A stretch of 64,000 nt of DNA from the NCBI RefSeq assembly GCF_950295315.1, contig NW_026647366.1, forward strand, positions 26,001-90,000, written 5' to 3'. Origin of the DNA: Erinaceus europaeus. Taxonomy: Eukaryota > Chordata > Mammalia > Eulipotyphla > Erinaceidae. Under the pieces are notes generated by a model, which saw only the letters and a list, made by a program, of their open reading frames with translations, was not told the origin of the DNA and did not search any database. Shown in pieces: positions 41,909 to 53,194 of this stretch. The first letter of the stretch is position 1. The number at the start of each line of letters is the position of its first letter. The position numbers and the translations under genes were made by a program.

Positions 41909-42113
41909 CCTTTATTATTTTTAAATTAGACAGGATAGAGAGAAATTGAGAAAGGAGTGGGGGGGACAGAGAGGGAGAGGGCCAGAGAGACCCCTGCAGC
42001 CCTGCTCCACCACTCGTGAAGCTTCCCCCTGCGGGTGGGGACCGGAGCTTGAACCCGGGTCCTTGAGCCTGGGAGCAGGTACCCTCACTCAGCCCGGAGC
42101 AGCGCCATCCTCC
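41909..42113 (-). mobile_element. G1 SINE (cluster member 3)
   Basis: TTTATTATTTTTAAATTAGA tail, GAGAAATTGAGAAAGGAG, CCCCTGCAGCCCTGCTCCAC, CCTGCGGGTGGGGACC and GCTTGAACCCGGG. Confidence 0.87.
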
Positions 42114-42114
42114 T

Positions 42115-42320
42115 AAGATTTTATTTGAATTTTTACTCTGATTTTTTATAGCAACAAGCAGGAACTGAGAGGGGCGGGGGAGACAGAGAGGGAGAGAGAC
42201 GGAGACGCCTGCAGCCCAGCTCCACCGCTTACAAAGCTCCCCCCCTGGAGGCTTGAACCCAAGTCCCTGTGCCTGGTAACACGGGAACCAAACTGGGTAT
42301 GCTGCCACCCAGCCCCCCAT
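42115..42320 (-). mobile_element. G1 SINE (cluster member 4)
   Basis: TTTTATTTGAATTTTTACTC tail, GGAACTGAGAGGGG, GACGCCTGCAGCCCAGCTCC, GGAGGCTTGAACCC and CTGCCACCCAGCCCCC head. The core is slightly shortened. Confidence 0.82.
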
Positions 42321-42321
42321 T

Positions 42322-42470
42322 CTTAATTTTATAGAGAAGCGACAGCGAGACGCAGAGGAAGGAGAGACCACCATCACGTCTGCACCATCCATAGGTATTG
42401 AACAAGGCCTTCACTCACGGTGCCGGGGCTCGAACCTGGGGCCTCACACCCAGAGTAAGACGTCCCTTCT
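42322..42470 (-). mobile_element. Diverged SINE (cluster member 5, G4)
   Basis: TTCTTAATTTTATAGAGAAG tail, purine block, GGTGCCGGGGCTCGAACC (reversed B box) and ACACCCAGAG. Confidence 0.6.
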
Positions 42471-42554
42471 CCTGTGTGAACCAGCATGGCTCTGTCTGTC
42501 GGCTTCCCCACTTCCTTCCCTATCCTTCCACCCAAGTCAGACAGCAAACTGCTT

Positions 42555-42705
42555 CTTTATTTTATTTTGTTTTTACTTTCCTTTCTTTTACCAGAGCCCT
42601 CCCTGCTCAGCTCTGGCTGATGGGGGTGCTGGGCCTGGAACCTGGAGCCCCACGCAGGAGAGGCTGCTCGTATCTGCCGTCTCCCCGACCCTCCCTTTTT
42701 CTTCA
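42555..42705 (-). mobile_element. G2 SINE (cluster member 6)
   Basis: TTTATTTTATTTTGTTTTTA tail, CCAGAGCCCTCCCTGCTCAG, CTCTGGCTGATGGGGGTGC and GGAACCTGGAGCCCC, ending with a shortened head. Confidence 0.82.
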
Positions 42706-43590
42706 CCAGATTTGCAGCTGGGGCTCGGGGCACAGTTCTGCCATTCTGAGTGTCCTTTTCCTCTTTCTCCTTCTGTCAGGGAGACACCTGCAACCCTGCT
42801 GTGCCGCTGTGAGTGGGGACGGGGCAGGGGTCTGGCGGGCACGCACTCCACTGGGACAACCAGCAGCCAGCCAGGACCAGAGCGGTAGGTGCAGAGGGAC
42901 CAGGGACACCACCCCAGCCCCACCCTCCAGTGGGTGCAGACCCCTGCAGGCTGGGTGGCGCCAGAGGCCCTGGGAACAGGCCGCTGAGTGTCCTGAGGGT
43001 GTGGGCAGCTCCCTCTCCCTCCGCGCCCGAGCCTGACTGAAAACAGGCCTCCAACGCCTGGCGGCCCCATGCTCTCAGCTGCCTGGGGGCTTTGTCCTGT
43101 CCTCCCCAGGCTCCCGGCCAGGCCAGGCCCGGCCCAGCCACCAGGCACAGCAGCTCCACCGAGACTGGCATTGACATCTGTCCCCAGCTCCCACTTGGTG
43201 TCCCCAGGGCACCGTCCTCTCAGCAGAAACCAGAGCACCCTCCCTCAGGGAGCTGAGCCAGCCCGGTCTGCAGCGAGTGGGAAGAGGCAGGGGGTGTCCA
43301 GGGTCCCCCCGACCCACCGGGCCCTGCAGCTTGGACACAAGGCTCTCAGCCCCAGCCCCCTGGACTCCCCTCTGCAACCCCACCACAGACCCCAGGCGTC
43401 TTGGGGGGCTGGCAAGGAGGGTAAGGACAGAGATGGGTGCTGGGCAGGTCCCGATCAGGCAGGCCCCCGAGGCTCCGGGCGGGCTCCCCAGGGTGTGGGG
43501 AGCAGAGGGGAGCCCCCGGCAGCCCCGCCCTCACCCCCCAGGAATCCTAGGAAGGTTCAGGCTCAGGGTCCTCGCAGTGGGGGGCTCTCC
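42706..43590. other. Unassigned GC-rich sequence
   Basis: About 0.9 kb, GC-rich. Open frames on both strands lack any recognised domain or splice pattern. Confidence 0.4.
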
Positions 43591-44250
43591 ACGGGGGCCC
43601 CGCCATGGGATTTTACTGCAAAGGCGCCTCCCTCTTTTTGTGATGTGCAAAGACAAATTATTAGCATTTTTAAACAATTTCAATATGCGTAATGGCTGGG
43701 AAGTGGAGCTGAGACAGTTCTGCGCGGCGGGGAAAGTGGGGTCTGTAAACAGGAGTCTTAAGTTACCCCAAGAGCACACTCATTGGAGAGCTTACTTGAG
43801 AGCGGATGTACGTTTATTACAATTTCAAACAAAATGCTAATGCCATTAAACAAATGGGGTTTAGGCAAATTAAGTGCATTTTAATATTCTGGAAGTCTAT
43901 GATATAGGACGTCGTGTTACGAGACATTGGCTAGAAGTATGGGCTGCTTGTGGGCTTTCATTGCTGGGACTCTCAGGAGAATATTTGTAATTAGTATCAT
44001 TTGCCTAATACTTCAGGTTAATTAGAATATTTAATTGAATAGCTGTAATCTTCAGAGATGACTATATTATGATCAAATTAGCCGCCGCCGTGCCCGCCCG
44101 GCAGAGGGACCAGTCTGTGCACTCCTGCTTTTCCGCGGCCTCTGGAGCGTAGAAAGGCAGCAGAAAAAATCTGTTTCTTACACTTTTGAATTTTAATGAT
44201 CCATTTGAACTCTGCCATCAACATTTAATTATTCCAGGAAAAAAAAGGAG
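43591..44250. other. Longest conserved-element-like island
   Basis: AT-rich, mobile-element-free sequence with dense developmental-type sites: octamer-like ATGCTAAT at 43834-43841, TTAATTAG at 44018-44025, TTTAATTGAAT at 44030-44040, AACAAATGGGG, GGTTTAGGCAAATTAAG and CATTTAATTATTCC near 44221. Sharp borders with GC-rich flanks. The best candidate for a deeply conserved enhancer in the window, by composition only. Confidence 0.55.
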
Positions 44251-45019
44251 CCCCAGCCCTGACTCCCATATGGCAGGTTGGCAGCAGCCCCACATGGCGG
44301 CCTCGCCCGCCGCCCGCCGCCCCCCCCAGATGCAGGCCGCCCCCCAGATGCAGGCAGGCCCGCCCGGCCTTCCCGCCAAGGCCCCTCACCCGCTTGCCTG
44401 CCTGCCCCGTCCCCATACTCACAGTGTTTGTAGATGCAGACCAGATGAAGCCGCCCTGGGTTACTAGGATACCATTCAGACACTATTAGGAACAGATGAA
44501 TTGAGAATGTCACAATGGGGCTAATCCCTGGCTCCCCCTTTGTGCAGGGGTCCAGGGAGTCAGGCTCCTGCCCGCAGCCCCCTCGGCCGCCCGCCGACCT
44601 GGGAGGCTCCTGGGGGAGGGGATGAGCACTGGGGGTCCCTGACACAGGAGGTGGTGGGAATGCAGGTCCCCGAGCGAGAGATAGGACAGAGTGACCCCCA
44701 GACCAAGGCAGGCCCCAGAACAGCCCTGGACGCAGGGTCAGGGAATGGGTGCTGCCAGAGAGGGCGCCACCAGCCAGATGCTGCCCAGTGCCCGAGCCCC
44801 TGCGGCTGGCGCGGTGCAGAAAACACCCGGAATTCCAGGAGGGAAAGGGCGTCTCCTTCCAGCACCTGCCCACCCGGAGCAAAGGCCCATGCACCCAGCT
44901 GCCAGCAGCACCCAGCTGTGCCCGGGGCCGAGGGCAGGTGGGCTGGACCAAGCGGGGCCTCCACAAGGTGGAGAGGTGACGGGACCCTACCCCGCTAAAC
45001 AATGTGTCCCCCTGCGAGG
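44251..45019. other. Unassigned GC-rich sequence
   Basis: A GC-rich stretch with a duplicated CCCCCCAGATGCAGGC motif at 44320-44355 and a short AT-rich patch (44455-44525) that may belong to the preceding island. Confidence 0.4.
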
Positions 45020-45260
45020 CCTTTCTGTTTGTTTTTAAGATGAACATTGTTTCTTAGTGATTTAACATTGATTTACAAAATTATAAGAGAGCAGGAGCCT
45101 AATGCCACACTGTTCCCATCACCAGCTCCGTGTCCCCATCCCCTCCACTGGAAACTGCAGTGGTTCTGCCAAGGGCGCAGAGATGGGCGGACTAGCATTC
45201 TTATTCTTGATCACAGTCTGTCTCTCTGAGCTTCGCCTGTCTATTCTCCGGCCCCACTTT
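45020..45260 (+). mobile_element. Unclassified hedgehog interspersed repeat, shorter copy
   Basis: Relative of 37685-38050: CTTAGTGATTTAACATTG, TTACAAAATTATAAGAG, CCCATCACCAGCTCCG and CCCCATCCCCTCCACTGG are shared in order. It then continues as ACTGCAGTGGTTCTGCC, a different 3' part. Confidence 0.5.
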
Positions 45261-45814
45261 CTCTCCCTTTGCAAGTCACACGCACAGCTCTTAGCTGCGT
45301 CTTCCCTCTGCCTCCTGCAAGACTGCTCTTCTCATGAGTTCTGCCCCTGCCACCTGCCTTCCCGTTTGTGAGTATCTCCAGAGAGGCCTGAGCAGCACAC
45401 ACAGACACACGGACACACGTGAGCCCACAGATGCACCAGGGTGGGTGCTAAGGCCGGGTTCTCCTCTGGGCTCAGAGCCGCCACAGCAGTGCAGGGCGTC
45501 TGTGCAGGGGTGCGGCAGCCTCGGCACCCGGCAGCAGAGGAGAGAGGGCACCGCGGACATCTCTCACTGATTCGTGAGCTGGTCTCCAGAGGCTGAGGGC
45601 TCCCGGTGGCGCCCGAGTCAACACCCCAGGCTCACCAGCTGATGCCAGGCTGCCCACAGCCAAGGACAGTGTTGCTGTCGGGGGGGGGCACCAGCCACCA
45701 ACTGAGGGGACAATCGGAAATCTGGTGCACCAGGAACAGAGGGGGAGTGCCACCTGGGCCTGGACAGCCCCAGCCAAGGCCTTCCGGGGACCAGACAGGA
45801 CAGGGCAGGCAGGG
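45261..45814. other. Unassigned sequence
   Basis: GC-rich with an oligo-G run near 45680. No exon or repeat call. Confidence 0.4.
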
Positions 45815-46325
45815 GTGGTATGGGGCCAGGAGGGGACAGGAGGGGATAGGAGGGGACATGAAGGGCCTGGAGGGGACAGGAGGGGCCTGGAAGGGACAGG
45901 ATGGGACAGGAGGGGACAGGATGGGACAGGAGGGGCCTGGAGGGGACAGGAGGGGCCTGGAGGGGACAGGAGGGGCCTGGAGGGGACAGGAGGGGACAGG
46001 TGGGGCCTGAAGGGGCCTGGAGAGGACAGGAGGGGACAGGAGGGGACATGAAGGGCCTAGAGGGGTCTGGAGGGGACAGGAGGGGCCTGGAGGGGACAGA
46101 ATGGGACAGGAGGGGCCTGGAGGGGACAGGTGGGGCCTGGAGGGGACAGGTGGGGCCTGGAGGGGCCTGGAGGGGCCTGGAGGGGACAGGAGGGGACAAG
46201 AGGGGACAAGAGGGGACAAGAGGGGACAGGAGGGCCTGGAGGAGCCTGGCAGGGAACAGGTGGGGCTTGGAGGGGGCAGGAGGGACCTGGGGAAGACAGG
46301 AGAGGCCTGGAGGGGTAGGTGGGGC
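45815..46325. repeat. 10-bp G-rich minisatellite
   Basis: Two decamers, AGGGGACAGG and AGGGGCCTGG, alternate irregularly over about 50 units. A second block starts near 46046 with GGGGACATGAAGGGCCT, as near 45855, suggesting a ~190-bp duplication. Confidence 0.95.
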
Positions 46326-46339
46326 TTGGGAGGACCGGT

Positions 46340-47100
46340 AGCCCAGGGCCACCCCCTCGGGCTGGTGACTGTTTCCAAACCGGCAAAAGATGATTTCAAA
46401 TCCACTCAGGAGCAGCCTTTTAAAAGCACCTTGAGAATTGGTGTTAATGGCCGGGGAAGCGTCTAATTGAAGTTTTCCTGCCTGAATCCTGGAGGAAAAA
46501 CTGCTGATGACAGAAACTGCCTCTGTGCGTGTGAGCAGAGCTGAGGGCCTGCTCCATAAATCTAGGCTGGAAACTGTCTGTCGCCCGGCCGCCTTCCCCT
46601 TCCCCTTCCCCGAGGGCGGCTGTCTTTGGAGGACTCTTCGTCTGCGAGCCCCCGTCTGCGAGCCCGTTTCCGGCCGCGGGCACGACGGCTTCTGAGAGGC
46701 TCCGGCTCCAGATCCTCGGCTCCCGGCAGAGCGGATTCCGCAGCGGCCCAGAGGAGTGGCTCTGCGTACACGCTCATCCATTAAACAGATGGCAGATAGG
46801 ATTGTAAACATATTTGCTTCATATTGAATAGATAGTTTCTGGCATAATACTAATTAACAAATTAGATGACTGACTTTCTGCATCACATTAGCGGGAAACC
46901 ACTTTGCCAGTTCGTCTTGGGCAGTTATTTACTCTGACAATAGCACGCGGTGAAAAACGGGTAAAACGGTCTGCTTTGGTTTTGCTTTTTTTTTTTTTTC
47001 TTTCCCCGGCAACATGATGCACCGAGCTATTTTCTTTTTTAAAACTCCATATTTTATTATAATTCATTTGCCTGCCATTCCCTTCACTCATTACAAGACG
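46340..47100. other. Conserved-element-like island in two parts
   Basis: 46360-46560 and 46760-47100 are AT-rich and unique; 46560-46760 between them is GC-rich. Sites include GGTGTTAATGG, GTCTAATTGAAG, an E-box CAGATG at 46786-46791, GATA at 46795-46798, forkhead-like TGTAAACA at 46803-46810 and ACTAATTAACAAATTAG near 46848. A T-run is at 46987-46999. Confidence 0.48.
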
Positions 47101-47654
47101 TGTGTGTGTCTAATCCCTCTCCCGGCTGCGGTTCTCTGCCCAGGCGGGCTGCTGGGCCTCTGCCTCCCCTCCCTCGCTCCTCTCCGCACCGGCTCCTGTC
47201 TGAGAAGGCTGTGGCCGCGTCTGGCACAGAGCTGGGTTGAGGCGGGGTGGGGGGCTCAAAAGGCCAGGGCTGCAGGACCCTGCAGGTGGGAAGACGGTGC
47301 CCCACGCACAGTCCACCGGCCGTCTTCGCTCAGTCCCTTGTCTGAGCTGCAAGCTGCTCCCAGGCTCTGGGCCTCAGCTCCCAGGGGCACAGGCACCGGG
47401 AGACCTTCAGAGAGAACCAGAGTTCCAGCACCCACAGACGGGGTGGGGTGTGCTTGGGTGGTCAAGCTTCTTCCCCCAGTGGATGTGACAGGCCAAGGCC
47501 TCTGCCCAGCAGAAATAAAAAGAGAAGCCTACCCAGGATGGAGCGAGGGACAGAGGGAGGGGCCACAGCCTGAAGGGTGAGCAGAGGAGCAGCCATGGGA
47601 GAAGTGCTGAAGGGGGTGAGGGGTAGAGGGCCCCTCCAAGCTCCATCCTGACAG
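47101..47654. other. Unassigned sequence
   Basis: GC-rich. No repeat or exon recognised. Confidence 0.4.
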
Positions 47655-47793
47655 TCTCGTCTATGCCCACCTGGAGGAATCAGAGAGAGAGAGAGAGAGA
47701 GAGAGAGCCGTGTTTCAGGGAGAAGAGGAGCATTGATTGGGAGAAAGTGAGGACAGGAACGGAGAAGAAGGTGCAAGCCATACAGGCATGTAC

Positions 47794-47833
<40 letters not shown>

Positions 47834-47892
47834 CCCCAGCCCCTGGTCCCCCAGCTCTCTGGCCCCTTCTGGGGGAGGCAGGACCCTCAGGG

Positions 47893-47925
<33 letters not shown>

Positions 47926-47930
47926 CCCAG
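47655..47930 (+). mobile_element. Interspersed repeat with a single VNTR unit
   Basis: Same order as 15145-15350: CTGGAGGAATCA, GGGAGAAGAGGAGCA, GGGAGAAAGTGAGGACAG, TGCAAGCCAT, (GA)n, then one unit GACCCCAGCCCCTGGTCCCC ... CAGGACCCTCAGGGGATGG. The copy is cut at its 3' side by a SINE. It is the unexpanded counterpart of the 15.3-16.5 kb VNTR. Confidence 0.75.
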
Positions 47931-48200
47931 TTAAGTGCACGTAGTACTAAGCGCAAGGACCTGCGTAAGGATCCCGGTTCAAGCCCCCGGCTCCCCACCT
48001 GCAGGGGAGTTGCGTTACAAGAGGTGAAGCAGGTCTGCCGGTGTCTGTTTCTTTCTTCCTGTCTCCCCCTCCTCTCTCCATTGCTCTCTCTGTCCTGTCC
48101 CAAAAATCCAAAAAATGGCCACCAGGAGCAGTGAGTTTGTAATGCCAGCAGGTAGCGCCAGAATTTGCCCTGAAGGCAAGTAAATAAATAAATGAATAAC
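47931..48200 (+). mobile_element. G1c composite SINE, 5' truncated
   Basis: GCGCAAGGACCTGCGTAAGG, B box GGTTCAAGCCCCC, CACCTGCAGGGGAGTTGC, CT-rich stretch, CTGTCCTGTCCC, 3' module GGCCACCAGGAGCAGTG and tail AAGTAAATAAATAAATGAAT. Confidence 0.88.
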
Positions 48201-48239
48201 CTCTCGCCATGATGCCAATGCCGGGAGCTAGATGTCTCA

Positions 48240-48405
48240 AGCTGGAGCCCTGTGCTGCTCTGCATGCCTTCTCACTCAAAGGTACAGAGAGACCCCAGCT
48301 GGGAGCTTCCCCCAGCACCATGGTGCTCTCCTGTGGTGCCAGGGCTTGGACCTGGGCCACTCTGAGGCCAGGCTCACACCCTCGCTGGGAGTTGTCTCTC
48401 CCTCC
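48240..48405 (-). mobile_element. Diverged SINE (G4)
   Basis: GGTACAGAGAGACCCCAGC, CCCCCAGCACCATGGTGCTC, GGGCTTGGACCTGGGCC (reversed B box) and CTCGCTGGGAGTTGTCTC. It shows the same layout as 23866-24060. Confidence 0.5.
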
Positions 48406-48756
48406 CCCAGGCCAGGGCGGTCAGCTGAGGAGCCAGCGGGGTCATGGGGAAGCAGAGACAGAGACGGCCAAAGGGCCAGCTGTGAGCGGGACCTTGTCCT
48501 GGGCCCCAGAGGGCCACTGGCTGGGAGAGAGCACAGGTCAAGGGTCGCACAGTGTCTCCGACAGCTGGTGGCCAGCAGCTGGAAGCCCCCAAGCCGACAG
48601 TGAGCATTCACTCCCACGCAGGCCAGCACTGCAGGGCTAGAGCCCAGGACTCCGTTAGGAGGCCGTAGCCGGCGGCCTACAGGTGCGGTGTGGGAACCAC
48701 CTTATAACTGCGTGGAGCCGGGCTGAGTTCTGACAGGAGTCAGTGAAGAGACTTGA
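48406..48756. other. Unassigned sequence
   Basis: No recognised feature immediately left of the 3 kb array. Confidence 0.4.
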
Positions 48757-51730
48757 GGGCATGTCCACTCTGGCCTGTCCACCCCACCCTGTCCACCTCA
48801 GCCTGTCCACCTCACCCTGTCTACTCTAGCTTGTCCACCCTGGCCTGTCTGCCCTGGCCTGTCCAGTCTGTAAACCCTGGCCTGTCCACTCCAGCCTGTC
48901 CACCCTGGCCTGTCCACTCCAGCCTGTCCACCCTGGCCTGTCCACCCTGTCTGGTCCACTCCAGCCTGTCCACCCTGGCCTGTCCACCCTGGCCTGTCCA
49001 CTCCAGCCTGTCCACCCTGGCCTGTCCACCCTGGCCTGTCCACCCTGGCCTGTCCACTCCAGCCTGTCCACCCTGGCCTGTCCACTCCGGCCTGTCCACC
49101 CTGGCCTGTCCACCCTGGCCTGTCCACTCCGGCCTGTCCACCCTGGCCTGTCCACTCCAGCCTGTCCACCCTGGCCTGTCCACTCCAGTCTGTAAATGCT
49201 GGCCTGTCCACTCCAGCCTGTCCACCCTGGCCTGTCCACTCCAGCCTGTCCACTCTGGCCTGTCCACCCTGGCCTGTCCACCCTGGCCTGTCCACTCCGG
49301 CCTGTCCACCCTGGCCTGTCCACTCCAGCCTGTCCACCCTGGCCTGTCCACTCCAGTCTGTAAATGCTGGCCTGTCCACTCCAGCCTGTCCACCCTGGCC
49401 TGTCCACTCCAGTCTGTAAATGCTGACCTGTCCACTCCAGCCTGTCCACCCTGGCCTGTCCACTCCAGCCTGTCCACCCTGGCCTGTCCACTCCAGCCTG
49501 TCCACCCTGGCCTGTCCACTCCAGTCTGTAAATGCTGGCCTGTCCACTCCAGCCTGTCCACCCTGGCCTGTCCACCCTGGCCTGTCCACTCCAGCCTGTC
49601 CACCCTGGCCTGTCCACCCTGGCCTGTCCACTCCGGCCTGTCCACCCTGGCCTGTCCACTCCAGCCTGTCCACCCTGGCCTGTCCACTCCAGCCTGTCCA
49701 CCCTGGCCTGTCCACCCTGGCCTGTCCACTCCAGCCTGTCCACCCTGGCCTGTCCACCCTGGCCTGTCCACCCTGGCCTGTCCACTCCAGCCTGTCCACC
49801 CTGGCCTGTCCACCCTGGCCTGTCCACTCCAGCCTGTCCACCCTGGCCTGTCCACTCCAGTCTGTAAATGCTGGCCTGTCCACTCCAGCCTGTCCACCCT
49901 GGCCTGTCCACTCCAGCCTGTCCACCCTGGCCTGTCCACTCCGGCCTGTCCACCCTGGCCTGTCCACTCCAGCCTGTCCACCCTGGCCTGTCCACTCCAG
50001 TCTGTAAATGCTGGCCTGTCCACTCCAGTCTGTAAATGCTGGCCTGTCCACTCCAGCCTGTCCACCCTGGCCTGTCCACCCTGGCCTGTCCACTCCGGCC
50101 TGTCCACCCTGGCCTGTCCACTCCGGCCTGTCCACCCTGGCCTGTCCACCCTGGCCTGTCCACTCCAGTCTGTAAATGCTGGCCTGTCCACTCCAGCCTG
50201 TCCACCCTGGCCTGTCCACCCTGGCCTGTCCACTCCAGTCTGTAAATGCTGGCCTGTCCACTCCAGCCTGTCCACCCTGGCCTGTCCACCCTGGCCTGTC
50301 CACTCCAGCCTGTCCACCCTGGCCTGTCCACTCCAGTCTGTCCACCCTGGCCTGTCCACTCCAGTCTGTAAATGCTGGCCTGTCCACTCCAGCCTGTCCA
50401 CCCTGGCCTGTCCACTCCAGCCTGTCCACCCTGGCCTGTCCACTCCAGCCTGTCCACCCTGGCCTGTCCACTCCAGTCTGTAAATGCTGGCCTGTCCACT
50501 CCAGCCTGTCCACCCTGGCCTGTCCACCCTGGCCTGTCCACTCCAGCCTGTCCACCCTGGCCTGTCCACTCCAGTCTGTCCACCCTGGCCTGTCCACTCC
50601 AGCCTGTCCACCCTGGCCTGTCCACTCCAGCCTGTCCACCCTGGCCTGTCCACTCCAGTCTGTAAATGCTGGCCTGTCCACTCCAGCCTGTCCACCCTGG
50701 CCTGTCCACTCCAGTCTGTAAATGCTGGCCTGTCCACTCCAGCCTGTCCACCCTGGCCTGTCCACTCCAGCCTGTCCACCCTGGCCTGTCCACTCCAGCC
50801 TGTCCACCCTGGCCTGTCCACCCTGGCCTGTCCACTCCGGCCTGTCCACCCTGGCCTGTCCACTCCAGCCTGTCCACCCTGGCCTGTCCACCCTGTCCTG
50901 TCCACTCCAGCCTGTCCACCCTGGCCTGTCCACCCTGGCCTGTCCACTCCAGCCTGTCCACCCTGGCCTGTCCACCCTGGCCTGTCCACTCCAGCCTGTC
51001 CACCCTGGCCTGTCCACCCTGGCCTGTCCACTCCAGCCTGTCCACCCTGGCCTGTCCACTCCAGTCTGTAAATGCTGGCCTGTCCACTCCAGCCTGTCCA
51101 CCCTGGCCTGTCCACCCTGGCCTGTCCACTCCAGCCTGTCCACCCTGGCCTGTCCACTCCAGTCTGTAAATGCTGGCCTGTCCACTCCAGCCTGTCCACC
51201 CTGGCCTGTCCACTCCAGCCTGTCCACCCTGGCCTGTCCACCCTGGCCTGTCCACTCCAGCCTGTCCACCCTGGCCTGTCCACTCCAGTCTGTCCACTCC
51301 AGCCTGTCCACCCTGGCCTGTCCACTCCAGCCTGTCCACCCTGGCCTGTCCACTCCAGTCTGTAAATGCTGGCCTGTCCACTCCAGCCTGTCCACCCTGG
51401 CCTGTCCACTCCAGTCTGTAAATGCTGGCCTGTCCACTCCAGCCTGTCCACCCTGGCCTGTCCACTCCAGCCTGTCCACCCTGGCCTGTCCACTCCAGCC
51501 TGTCCACCCTGGCCTGTCCACCCTGGCCTGTCCACTCCAGCCTGTCCACCCTGGCCTGTCCACCCTGGCCTGTCCACTCCAGCCTGTCCACCCTGGCCTG
51601 TCCACTCCAGTCTGTAAATGCTGGCCTGTCCACTCCAGCCTGTCCACCCTGGCCTGTCCACTCCAGCCTGTCCACCCTGGCCTGTCCACTCCAGTCTGTA
51701 AATGCTGGCCTGTCCACTCCAGCCTGTCTG
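48757..51730. repeat. 3 kb, 14-bp minisatellite with three monomer types
   Basis: About 210 monomers: CCACCCTGGCCTGT, CCACTCCAGCCTGT and, after a CCACTCCAGTCTGT variant, AAATGCTGGCCTGT. The third occurs at intervals through the array and always follows the same variant. As 14 is not a multiple of three, the same 14-residue peptide pattern appears in all three frames of a strand, and open frames reach nearly 1000 codons on the minus strand. This shows a lack of stop codons, not coding. Confidence 0.97.
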
Positions 51731-51734
51731 CTCT

Positions 51735-52200
51735 GCCCATGCTTTTATCTTTAATACAGTGTGAAGTGCAACAACAAAGACCCTATGATCTGGAAACTGG
51801 GGAAATAAAGTTGAGCGGAACCCGCTCGTTCTGGCAGGGAAGCCTTCGGCTGTGTGTCCTCAGCTGCAGGGGCTCCGCTGTCTGTGAAGAGGCCGGTGCA
51901 GCAGCCCGCAGGACCCGCCACCGCTATTGCTCTGCCGCTCTAATCCTCCGTGAAAACGGGAAGGCCTCATCAATCAATAGAGAACTTACAATCCTCCTTC
52001 AGTTGATATCACTATTTGCAAGGACGGGTAATTTTTTAATAAACCAGGCTCCTCCGGATACGGTGTGCTCGTAAGCCTATTACACTGTCCAGATATGATA
52101 AGGAGGCAGATAACATATTGCCTCGGGGGGGAGATTTGACAGCTAATCAAAGCCTGAAGGGAAACCATCGCGCAGTGTCTGTCAGCATAACGGCCTGTCA
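51735..52200. other. Conserved-element-like island
   Basis: Unique AT-rich sequence directly after the array: CTTTTATCTTTAATACAG, CATCAATCAATAGAG, CAGTTGATATCAC, GATAAG at 52097-52102, TGACAG (MEIS-like) at 52137-52142 and ATCAAAG (TCF/LEF-like) at 52146-52152. Regulatory role inferred. Confidence 0.5.
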
Positions 52201-52387
52201 CCCCGCTTCCTGAGAGGCCGCACGTGCGCGTGAGAAGCTCCGTGTCGGCTGGCCCGGGTGACACCAGGACTCTGGGGGTCGCAGGGAGCGAGTCTGCCCC
52301 ACGTGTCTCGGGGGGAGGGCAGGTCCTCCACCACCTGGATGGCGCTCGCCGCAGGGCCGGGCCGGACGCAGCTCACCTGCGGCCTGT

Positions 52388-52552
52388 CCTCAGGGCTGGG
52401 GGCAGCACAGGGGCTCTGCAAAGACCCTCCTGCCCTGCCCGAGGCTCTGAGGCTGCAGGTTCAGTGCCCACCACCACCATCAGCCAGAGTTCGGCAGGCC
52501 TCGGGGTGCTAGCTCTCTCTCTCTCTTTAAAATAAAATATATAAAAAGGAGA
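52388..52552 (+). mobile_element. G2 SINE
   Basis: GGGGCTCTGCAAAGACCC head, GCCCGAGGCTCTGAGG, GGTTCAGTGCCC, ACCATCAGCCAGAGTTCGGC and tail TTTAAAATAAAATATATAAA. Confidence 0.82.
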
Positions 52553-52745
52553 AAGGGAAGGAGGAGGAGGAAGAGGAACAAGGAGGAAGGGGAAGGAGAA
52601 GGAGGAAAGGAAGAAGGAGTGGAAGGAGGAGGAGAAGGGGGAAAAGGAAGGAGGAGGAGGAGGTAGAAGAGGAAGAGGAGGAAGAGAAAGTGAGAGAGGA
52701 AGAGGAAGAAGGAGAAGGAGGGGAAGAGGAGGAGGAGGAGGACGG
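52553..52745. repeat. GGA-rich purine tract
   Basis: GGAGGAAGAGGAA-type sequence following the SINE tail, nearly pure purine with a few T. Confidence 0.9.
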
Positions 52746-53027
52746 GCAGAGCCGTGAGCAGAGCTGGGAGTGGGTCTGCGAATGGGGGAGCCAGGAGACC
52801 AGGGGACCCCGAGTCCATCAGGCCCAGGTGTGACCACAGCCAGGTGAGGCCACGCCCACAGGCCCACACCTGCCGGGACTGCTCCGCCCCATGACTCTCC
52901 ACCAATCAGAGCGCTCACTCAGAGCCTCATTTGCATGGCTGGCCCCACCCCTCACTACATAAGTCACTGAGCCCTCGGGGTGACACCAGGGGGGCTCCTG
53001 CAGTGCAGGCGGTGTCACCAGGGCCAC

Positions 53028-53112
53028 ACGCGGCCACATGCGGGCCACTCGCGGGCCACACGCGGGCCACACGCAGGCCACACGCAGGCCACACGCAGGC
53101 CACATGCGGGCC
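53028..53112. repeat. CACACGCGGGC minisatellite
   Basis: About eight units of GGCCACACGCG or GGCCACACGCA (10-11 bp), CpG-bearing. Confidence 0.9.
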
Positions 53113-53194
53113 TCCCTGTCTCCAGGCCTTGGTGACACCAGGCGTCCCAGGTGCCCCTCAGGCCTGTCCCCAGCTGTCCCCAGGTGGCCCGGTG

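Noticed and set aside
48798..51740. Minus-strand frames of 946-980 codons with a WTGQGGQAGVDRPG-like repeat
   Set aside because: The 14-bp unit lacks stops, and the same peptide pattern appears in all three minus-strand frames, which is diagnostic of a repeat artefact.
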